Of a stretch of 11,296 nt of DNA, positions 5,883 to 11,296 are shown piece by piece. The position numbers and the translations under genes were made by a program. Position 1 is the stretch's first letter. Each line of letters begins with the position of its first letter. The stretch lies in the NCBI GenBank assembly GCA_023667385.1, contig JAMPAE010000031.1, positions 1 through 11,296 of the forward strand, given 5' to 3'. The DNA is from Ruminococcus sp. (lineage in GTDB: Bacteria > Bacillota > Clostridia > Oscillospirales > Acutalibacteraceae). Under the pieces are notes generated by a model. The model saw only the letters and a program-made list of their open reading frames with translations, was not told the origin of the DNA and searched no databases.

Positions 5883-6149
5883 TCATGAAAAAATGCCAAC
5901 TGCAATCAGCATCGCCGCAGCTCCGCAAAGAGTTGCAAGAATGATTTTGGACACTTCAAAGAAGCGGTTTTTCGTCACCTTTGTCGGTGGTGCGGCAGTT
6001 GTGCTGCCTGCAATCATGCTTGCACGCTCCCTGATTTTTCCCTCACTGATTGATGCATATTCAGGCTTCACAAAAAACATGATTTTTTCAAAGTAATCAC
6101 ACCCTGTGTCGCTGACTTCAACAACCTGCCTGTTAATTCCTTTTATCAT
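5883..6149 (-). CDS. Small single-span membrane protein of unknown function
   Basis: I do not recognise a characterised family for this 88-residue protein. Residues 1-45 form a charged, probably structured head: IKGINRQVVEV, then CDYFEKIMFFVKPEYAS. A basic, Pro/Thr-containing linker follows (about 46-62), and one hydrophobic helix (about 68-87, KIILATLCGAAAMLIAVGIF) ends almost at the C-terminus. That layout suggests a tail-anchored protein with a cytoplasmic head. ATG at 6149 is supported by GGAGAT (6153-6158) just upstream. It is monocistronic with a strong terminator. Its upstream region carries the unusual repeat cluster at 6293-6406. The sequence composition and ribosome binding site argue for a real gene. 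Confidence 0.78.
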   Translation of the reverse strand: MIKGINRQVVEVSDTGCDYFEKIMFFVKPEYASISEGKIRERASMIAGSTTAAPPTKVTKNRFFEVSKIILATLCGAAAMLIAVGIFS

Positions 6150-6292
6150 AATATCTCCATGCCTTTCTGCTTACAATAAATTCATCAGAATCATAAATCT
6201 TACTGATTCATCCTGAATTATTTTTAACCGTAAAAAATTGAATATACTGAAAGATATTATCATGTCCATGTAAATTTTATGAAATTGAAGTG

Positions 6293-6406
6293 AGTTTTCC
6301 ATGTTAAAAAAGTGGAAAACTATGTGGAAAATGTTAAAAACTTCTCTCGAAGCCCATGAACAGTGGCTCACCTGTGTTGAAATGTTTTTAACATGGATGT
6401 GGAAAA
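6293..6406. repeat. Cluster of DnaA-box-like and ATGTTAAAAA repeats
   Basis: Two motifs recur. GTGGAAAA occurs at 6312-6319, 6324-6331 and 6399-6406; two copies are TGTGGAAAA, one base from the DnaA box TGTGGATAA. An inverted TTTTCCA occurs at 6295-6301. ATGTTAAAAA occurs at 6301-6310 and 6331-6340, and inverted at 6385-6394. Longer symmetries result: AGTTTTCCA/TGGAAAACT (6293-6301, 6313-6321), CCATGTTAAAAA with its 12-bp inverted copy (6299-6310, 6385-6396), and ATGTTAAAAAC with its inverted copy (6331-6341, 6384-6394). The cluster lies upstream of the 88-residue protein gene. The repeats are directly visible; any link to DnaA is inference. Confidence 0.65.
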
Positions 6407-6413
6407 GGTCGAT

Positions 6414-6447
6414 AAAAAAAGAACCATGTGCATTAAACACATGATTC
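6414..6447 (-). terminator. Terminator at the end of the adhE-kinase-hydrogenase operon
   Basis: On the minus strand, GAATCATGTG (6438-6447) pairs with CACATGGTTC (6421-6430) with one G-U wobble around a 7-nt loop, followed immediately by seven T residues. It starts 14 bases after the hydrogenase stop codon. Confidence 0.92.
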
Positions 6448-6461
6448 TTCATTAAACCGTA

Positions 6462-7907
6462 TCAATCGTTATTTACATTATTTACTGCATCGGCAATCGT
6501 TTTTATGCTTACCATTGCGTCTCTGCCATATTTGTCAACATCGGAACGGTTCTTGTCACTGTGAGTCAGGCAACCTGCACCGCCAACGCAGCCGCCAACA
6601 CAAGCCATGCCCTCAATGAAATTTGCAGGCAGCACATTTTTGTTTTTTCTGAGCAGAGCCATTCTGCACTCCTCAATTCCGCTGCAAGTCATCGGCTTAT
6701 AGTCAAAATTGATGCCGTGCTCAAAAATACCCTGACGTACCGCATCGGTCAAACCACCGCTTCTGGCAAAAATTCGTCCGAAATATGATGCACCGTCAAA
6801 GGATTCTTCCTCCGTTTCGGTGATGTCAATGTCACGGCTGTCAAACAAAGCCTGAAGCTCCTCAAATGTGATGACGCTGTCAATATACGGCCTGACTTCC
6901 GGCTTTCTTGCTTCTGCTTTCTTTGCAGTGCAAGGCCCGATGAAAACAACCTTTGCTGTTGGTTCTTTTTCTTTGATATGCTTCGCAATCGTTGCAGCAG
7001 GCGAAAGATTTTCAGAAAGATTTTCAGAAAGCTGAGGAAAGTTTTTATGAACATAATCAACAAATGCAGGACAGCATGAGCTCATCAGGAAGCCTTTTTC
7101 CGCAAGCTCTTTTGATTCCTTGTGAGCAACCATGTCAGCACCGAGGGCCGCTTCAACAACCTTATGGAAGCCGAGAGCTTTGATGCCTCCGATGACCTTG
7201 CCAAGGGTTGTGAACTTGAACTGACTTGAAACCGCAGGTGCAACAACTGCATATACGTTATAGTTTGTGTTGTTCTTGCTTTTTTTGATGATATCGATAA
7301 CATTGATGACAAACGATTTGCTCATGATTGCGCCAAACGGGCACTGATACACACAAGCGCCGCAAGAAATACACTTATTGTTGTCAATACTTGCAGCATA
7401 GGTTGTGGGATCCATTGAAATCGCTTTAACCTTACACGCCATTTCGCAGGGACGAATGCGGTTGATAATTGCATTATATGGGCAAACCTTTGCGCACTGA
7501 CCACATTCAACACATTTCGATTTATCAATGTGAGCTTTTTGCTGACTGTCATAGGTGATTGCACCTTTCGGGCAGGCGTCCTCACAACGGTGAGCAAGAC
7601 AGCCCCTGCAAAGGTCTCCGACAGTGTAACCGCCCTTCGGACATTCGTCGCAGGCGATGTCAATGACTTCAATCACGTTCGGGTTGCTTGAGTCGCCGCC
7701 AATGCCGATTTTTACACGTTCCGAAACAATTGCACGTTCTTTATAAACGCAGCAGCGCATTGTTGCCGAGCTGCCCGGCACAATAATTTTCGGAATGTCA
7801 ATCATACCCTCCATCAGTGTGCTTGCCCATGATTTTCTTGCAACTTCTCTGATTACTTTATAATTAAGATGCTGAACTTTAGTGTCGAATTTTCTGATCT
7901 TTTTCAT
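6462..7907 (-). CDS. Monomeric [FeFe] hydrogenase, group-B-like
   Basis: The enzyme family interconverts protons and H2 with ferredoxin-type electron carriers in the cytosol. The 481-residue product has an N-terminal Cys-rich electron-relay region: CDECPKGG (86-93), C100/C103/C108/C112, then CVECGQCAKVCP (132-143) and CISCGACVYQCP (179-190), which are ferredoxin-type 4Fe-4S motifs, with CEMAC (154-158) between them. The H-cluster domain (about 217-450) shows SSCCPAF (276-282) for TSCCPxW, GPCTAKKAEA (324-333) for the MPC motif, and ACVGGCVGGAG (435-445) for the last motif. All four H-cluster cysteines (C279, C326, C436, C440) are present. Gly replaces the usual Met of MPC, and extra C408 and C414 precede the last motif; these departures point to group B rather than classical group A. 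ATG at 7907 follows GGAG (7913-7916) at five bases, so an upstream GTG at 7931 is rejected. Last gene of the adhE operon. Confidence 0.93.
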   Translation of the reverse strand: MKKIRKFDTKVQHLNYKVIREVARKSWASTLMEGMIDIPKIIVPGSSATMRCCVYKERAIVSERVKIGIGGDSSNPNVIEVIDIACDECPKGGYTVGDLCRGCLAHRCEDACPKGAITYDSQQKAHIDKSKCVECGQCAKVCPYNAIINRIRPCEMACKVKAISMDPTTYAASIDNNKCISCGACVYQCPFGAIMSKSFVINVIDIIKKSKNNTNYNVYAVVAPAVSSQFKFTTLGKVIGGIKALGFHKVVEAALGADMVAHKESKELAEKGFLMSSCCPAFVDYVHKNFPQLSENLSENLSPAATIAKHIKEKEPTAKVVFIGPCTAKKAEARKPEVRPYIDSVITFEELQALFDSRDIDITETEEESFDGASYFGRIFARSGGLTDAVRQGIFEHGINFDYKPMTCSGIEECRMALLRKNKNVLPANFIEGMACVGGCVGGAGCLTHSDKNRSDVDKYGRDAMVSIKTIADAVNNVNND

Positions 7908-7964
7908 TTTAGCTCCATACGATACAGACACTTTCCTGTATGCGATTTTCCTTTCCCATGCTTT

Positions 7965-8717
7965 TTACATTATCTTTGAATAATTTTCCGCCCACTCAAG
8001 AAGCCTCTGTTTGTTTTCACCCTTGCTTTCAACGGAATGAGCAGCGGCAACGATCGGAATCCATCGTTTAACATAATTTATGTCCTTGCCTGCCTTTTTG
8101 CAGAACAATTCAAGGTATTTTTCGGCAAGCTCATCCTCGCTGTCAAGCCTAAACAAAAGATAAGTCATTGCGGCATCGCCTGAAGAGTTACCCTGCGTTG
8201 CGTGCGACCAGTCAAGGATATATGCCTTACCGTCGGTGCCAACAATTACGTTTGACGGGTTGAAATCACCGTGGCAGATTTTGTGATGCCTCGGCATGGC
8301 TTCAAGCTTTGTGTAAAGGTCGAAGCGGGTCGTTGCCTGCAAATCCGATTGCCTGATTTGACGATTAACTCTATCCCTGAGCCTTGTGAGCGCCGTTGAG
8401 CGGATTTTGTGAAACTCAACCTGCAAATCAACAAACAATTCAAGATATTCGTCAATTTTTTCAGGATTGTTCCTCATCAGCGAATCCAGCGATTCACCTT
8501 CAAAATATTCGGAAACAACCATCCATTTGTTTTCAACCTGCTTAATTTCAAGGATTGCAGGAACATTCATGCCTGCTTCTTCAATGATTGCCTGATTATG
8601 AGCCTCATTCATGATGAAAGACTTGGGATAATTTTCAGCAAACACCTTAATCGTTCTGTTGTTATCACGATAGACAGTTTTGTTCTCTCTGACTGCAATT
8701 TCTTTTCCGAAATCCAT
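7965..8717 (-). CDS. APH/choline-kinase-type phosphotransferase
   Basis: This 250-residue protein has the bilobal kinase fold of aminoglycoside phosphotransferases, choline/ethanolamine kinases and related small-molecule kinases. It would move phosphate from ATP to a hydroxyl on a small substrate. The N-lobe shows an ATP-lysine candidate K24 in RTIKVF, E38 in the following helix, and the hinge-like MVVSEYFEGESL (66-77). The catalytic loop is CHGDFNPSNVIV (148-159), with D151 as base and N156 for metal. D169 in ILDWSHA (167-173) is the DFG-equivalent. The substrate cannot be read from sequence, and an antibiotic-resistance role is not implied because the context is metabolic. ATG at 8717 follows AAGGAG (8727-8732) at nine bases. 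The gene lies 27 bp after adhE and 57 bp before the hydrogenase start on the same strand, consistent with co-transcription. Confidence 0.88.
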   Translation of the reverse strand: MDFGKEIAVRENKTVYRDNNRTIKVFAENYPKSFIMNEAHNQAIIEEAGMNVPAILEIKQVENKWMVVSEYFEGESLDSLMRNNPEKIDEYLELFVDLQVEFHKIRSTALTRLRDRVNRQIRQSDLQATTRFDLYTKLEAMPRHHKICHGDFNPSNVIVGTDGKAYILDWSHATQGNSSGDAAMTYLLFRLDSEDELAEKYLELFCKKAGKDINYVKRWIPIVAAAHSVESKGENKQRLLEWAENYSKIM

Positions 8718-8744
8718 AGTTTTTCACTCCTTATATTCTCTTTT

Positions 8745-11296
8745 TCAGCCGTAATATGCTTTCAAATACATTTCTTTTATTTCATTTATCAGCGGATAGC
8801 GTGGATTTGCACCTGTGCATTGATCGTCAAACGCATCTTCTGCCATTTCATCAAGATTGCTGAGGAACTCTTTTTCCTCAATGTTGTAATCTTTGATTAA
8901 TTTTTTTATTTCAAGCTTTTCTTTCAGCTCATCAATTTTGTCAAGCAGCTTTTGCAATTTTTCATCGTCATTTTCGCCGCTGATTCCAATGTGCTCTGCA
9001 ATTTCGGCATATCTCCGTTTTGCTTTCGGATATGCATACTGCGGAAAAGTTCCCATTTTCTCAGGTATCTCAGCCGCATTGAAACGCATCACTTCATTAA
9101 TCAAAAGTGCATTGGCAATGCCGTGAGGCAAGTGACAAAATGCACCAAGCTTGTGCGCCATTGAATGGCAGACTCCCAAAAACGAGTTTGCAAATGCCAT
9201 GCCTGCAATTGTTGCAGCATTTGCCATTTTTTCCCTTGCGAGGATGTCATTCCCGTTTTCATATGCCCTTGGGAGGTACTCAAAAATCAGCCTGATGCTG
9301 TGAAGTGCGGCAGCATCCGTGAAGTCAGTTGCAAGCATGGACGCATACGCCTCAATTGCATGAGTCAAAGCATCAATGCCCGATGCAGCAGTCAGCCCTT
9401 TCGGCGCAGAAAGATGAAAATCAATGTCTACAATTGCCATGTTTGGCATCAGCTCATAATCTGCCAACGGATATTTTATGCCTGTTTGTTCGTCGGTGAT
9501 AACAGCGAACGGAGTGACCTCCGAGCCTGTTCCTGCAGAAGTCGGCACTGCAACAAAATATGCCTTTTCGCCCATTTGTGGGAAGCTGTAAACACGCTTT
9601 CTGATGTCTTGAAACCTCATCGCCATGTCCATGAAATCCGTGTCAGGATATTCATAAAGCACCCACATGATTTTTGCGGCATCCATTGCTGAACCGCCGC
9701 CGAATGCAATTATGACATCCGGTTTAAACGCCTGCATCTGCTTTGCGCCCTCACGTGCACTGGCAAGGGTTGGATCAGGCTCAACGCTGTGAAAAACAGC
9801 GAAGTCCGCTTTCAGTTTGCTGAGCTTTTCCGTGATATTCTTTGTGAAACCGTTTGAAAACAGAAATTCATCGGTAACAATAAAGGCTCGCTTTCTGCCC
9901 ATGATGTTCACAATTTCTTCAAGGGCAAACGGCATACAGCCACGTTTCAGATATACCTTTTCAGGTGACCTGAACCACAGCATATTTTCTCTGCGTTCAG
10001 CAACTGTTTTGATGTTTAGCAAATGCTTAACACCAACATTTTCGCTCACGGAGTTTCCGCCCCATGAGCCGCATCCCAGCGTCATTGACGGTGCAAGCTT
10101 AAAATTATATAAATCACCGATTCCGCCATGTGCCGATGGGGTGTTAACAACAATTCTGCACGCTTTCATCCGTTCGGAAAACGCATTCAAAAGTTCCCTT
10201 TCGTTTTCAACATCAAGATAAATTGATGCCGTGTGACCAAGACCGCCTTCATTAACAAGTGCTTCCGCTTTTCCAAAGGCATCCTCGATTGTGTGCGCTT
10301 TCATCATTGCAACAACCGGGCAAAGCTTTTCCCATGCAAGCGGCTCACTTTTGTCACAACCCGAAATTTCTCCAATTAAAATTTTTGTGTTTGACGGAAC
10401 ATCTATTCCGGCTGTTTGCGCAATTTTCACGGCTGATTTGCCAACAATTTCAGCATTGAGCCTGCCTTTTTTGAAAAGTGTATCTCTGATTATCTGTGTT
10501 TCTTCTTCGTTTAAAAAGTAAGCTCCCCTTTTGGTAAATTCAGCTTTCACTTTGTCATAAATTTCATCAAGCACCACAATGGCTTGCTCCGATGCACAAA
10601 TTACACCGTTGTCAAATGTTTTTGAAAGTACCACCGAGCTTACTGCTGATTTTATGTCCGCTGACGGCAAAATCACGGCCGGAGTGTTTCCGGCGCCAAC
10701 GCCGATTGCAGGCTTTCCGCTGGAATAAGCCGCCTTAACCATGCCCGGACCGCCTGTTGCAAGAATCAAATCAGCTTGTTTCATCAGCTCTGAGCTTTCC
10801 TCAACACTCGGCTCATCAATCCAGCCGATGATTTTCTCAGGCGCACCTGCTTCAACAGCAGCTTCAAGCAAAATTTTTGCAGTTTCAATCGTGCACTTTT
10901 TTGCTCTTGGATGCGGACTGAGAATGATTCCGTTGCGTGTTTTCAGGCAAAGCAGAATTTTAAAAATCGCCGTGGAAGTTGGATTAGTAGTCGGGATGAT
11001 TGCCGCAACAACACCTATCGGCGATGCGATTTTCGTTATTCCGTAAACGGCATCGTGTTCAACAATGCCGCACGTTTTTGTGTTTTTATATGCATTGAAA
11101 ATATATTCACTTGCATAGTGATTTTTAATGACCTTATCCTCAACAAGCCCCATGCCTGTTTCCTCAACTGCTTTTTTTGCAAGCTCAATTCTCCGCATAT
11201 TTGCTTTCTTTGCAACGGCGGCAAAAATTTTATCCACCTGTTTTTGCGTATAGGTTGAGTAAACCTCCTGGGCCGCACGTACTTTTCCAACAGTTT
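8745..11296 (-). CDS. adhE: Bifunctional acetaldehyde-CoA/alcohol dehydrogenase (5' end outside window)
   Basis: AdhE reduces acetyl-CoA to acetaldehyde and then ethanol, consuming two NADH, and forms large filaments (spirosomes) in many bacteria. Coding runs unbroken to the window edge: 19 codons upstream of GTG 11237 read as AdhE N-terminus (...AAQEVYSTYTQKQVDKIF). About 849 residues are visible, so only some 20 are missing. Numbering from that GTG, the aldehyde dehydrogenase half has the Rossmann segment with GAGNTP (181-186) and catalytic C214 in DNGVICASEQ. After the linker (about 395-435), the iron-dependent alcohol dehydrogenase half has GGGSAMDAAK (513-522) and TSAGTGSEVTPFAVI (566-580). 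The four metal ligands D622, H626, H691 and H705 are all present with the same spacing as in E. coli AdhE. It is the first visible gene of a three-gene minus-strand operon with a kinase and a hydrogenase. The promoter lies outside. Confidence 0.97.
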   Translation of the reverse strand, partial: TVGKVRAAQEVYSTYTQKQVDKIFAAVAKKANMRRIELAKKAVEETGMGLVEDKVIKNHYASEYIFNAYKNTKTCGIVEHDAVYGITKIASPIGVVAAIIPTTNPTSTAIFKILLCLKTRNGIILSPHPRAKKCTIETAKILLEAAVEAGAPEKIIGWIDEPSVEESSELMKQADLILATGGPGMVKAAYSSGKPAIGVGAGNTPAVILPSADIKSAVSSVVLSKTFDNGVICASEQAIVVLDEIYDKVKAEFTKRGAYFLNEEETQIIRDTLFKKGRLNAEIVGKSAVKIAQTAGIDVPSNTKILIGEISGCDKSEPLAWEKLCPVVAMMKAHTIEDAFGKAEALVNEGGLGHTASIYLDVENERELLNAFSERMKACRIVVNTPSAHGGIGDLYNFKLAPSMTLGCGSWGGNSVSENVGVKHLLNIKTVAERRENMLWFRSPEKVYLKRGCMPFALEEIVNIMGRKRAFIVTDEFLFSNGFTKNITEKLSKLKADFAVFHSVEPDPTLASAREGAKQMQAFKPDVIIAFGGGSAMDAAKIMWVLYEYPDTDFMDMAMRFQDIRKRVYSFPQMGEKAYFVAVPTSAGTGSEVTPFAVITDEQTGIKYPLADYELMPNMAIVDIDFHLSAPKGLTAASGIDALTHAIEAYASMLATDFTDAAALHSIRLIFEYLPRAYENGNDILAREKMANAATIAGMAFANSFLGVCHSMAHKLGAFCHLPHGIANALLINEVMRFNAAEIPEKMGTFPQYAYPKAKRRYAEIAEHIGISGENDDEKLQKLLDKIDELKEKLEIKKLIKDYNIEEKEFLSNLDEMAEDAFDDQCTGANPRYPLINEIKEMYLKAYYG

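Larger units (their letters stand above)
6150..6461. other. AT-rich intergenic region between hydrogenase and small membrane protein genes
   Basis: This 312-bp gap holds the hydrogenase terminator at its right end, the repeat cluster in the middle and AT-rich sequence (about 6160-6290) before the small membrane-protein gene. I could not identify a convincing promoter for that gene. A 93-codon open frame across 6171-6452 on the minus strand is considered spurious because it begins inside the terminator and has no ribosome binding site. Confidence 0.6.

Noticed and set aside
6293..6406. Chromosomal origin of replication (oriC)
   Set aside because: There is no dnaA, dnaN, rpmH or other typical origin neighbour, and the boxes deviate from TTATCCACA; retained only as a DnaA-box-like cluster.
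6171..6452. 93-codon open frame on the minus strand in the gap after the hydrogenase
   Set aside because: It starts inside the hydrogenase terminator hairpin, lacks a ribosome binding site, has a Phe/His/Ile-rich composition typical of AT-rich noncoding DNA, and spans the repeat cluster.
7908..7931. GTG start for the hydrogenase at 7931
   Set aside because: The only upstream AGGA is about three bases from the GTG, while ATG 7907 has GGAG at five bases and begins the conserved sequence.
7922..7941. ATACAG/CTGTAT hairpin between the kinase and hydrogenase genes as a terminator
   Set aside because: The stem is only 6 bp with no T tract after it; too weak to separate the two genes.
7965..8717. 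Calling the kinase an aminoglycoside-resistance enzyme
   Set aside because: Only the shared APH fold motifs are visible. The operon context is fermentative metabolism with no mobile element nearby.
9165..9692. 175-codon plus-strand open frame opposite adhE
   Set aside because: It is antisense to the well-conserved AdhE alcohol dehydrogenase half, is rich in Cys, His and Arg, and has no family features.
8745..11237. AdhE starting at GTG 11237
   Set aside because: Upstream codons to the window edge are open in the same frame and read as the conserved AdhE N-terminus, so the gene continues beyond the window.

Overview
The window reads like a chromosomal segment from a low-to-moderate-GC anaerobic Bacillota. 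Class Clostridia is likely, probably a Ruminococcaceae/Oscillospirales-type gut bacterium. The evidence is strong GGAGG-type ribosome binding sites, a tryptophan T-box ahead of trpS, an [FeFe] hydrogenase, a bifunctional AdhE, a DivIVA-type protein and rho-independent terminators. I see no phage, IS transposase, CRISPR array, tRNA or rRNA. The taxonomic call is inference from gene content, not from a marker gene.

Layout, left to right. (1) Positions 1-608, minus strand: the first 202 codons of a YbiT-like ABC-F ATPase, cut by the window edge. (2) Positions 934-2989, plus strand: a two-gene operon behind a near-consensus promoter. It encodes a small DivIVA-like coiled-coil protein and a 536-residue membrane protein with a long disordered cytoplasmic N-terminus and an apparently degenerate signal-peptidase-like domain between two membrane helices. 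A strong terminator closes it. (3) Positions 3112-3693, plus: a Cys-rich, Qnr/McbG-like pentapeptide-repeat protein. (4) Positions 3694-3896: three consecutive hairpins between convergent genes. (5) Positions 3897-5244, minus: tryptophanyl-tRNA synthetase with a complete T-box leader (UGG specifier, TGGCACCA box, terminator) and a near-perfect promoter. (6) Positions 5278-5346: a 16-bp perfect inverted repeat flanked by TA, abutting (7) a single-domain EamA transporter (5347-5760, minus). (8) Positions 5883-6149, minus: an 88-residue single-span membrane protein of unknown function. Upstream of it lies an unusual cluster of DnaA-box-like and ATGTTAAAAA repeats (6293-6406). (9) Positions 6462-11296, minus: an apparent operon in the order adhE (5' end outside the window), APH/choline-kinase-type phosphotransferase, then a monomeric group-B-like [FeFe] hydrogenase, closed by a terminator.

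How the parts fit. The right-hand operon pairs acetyl-CoA to ethanol reduction (AdhE) with a ferredoxin-linked type of hydrogenase. These are two alternative electron sinks of fermentation, with a small-molecule kinase of unknown substrate between them. The trpS unit is controlled by uncharged tRNA-Trp. The DivIVA-like/membrane-protein pair probably works at the cell envelope or division site (inference). The least explained parts are the signal-peptidase-like membrane protein, the modular repeat cluster at 6293-6406 and the inverted-repeat element at 5278-5346.
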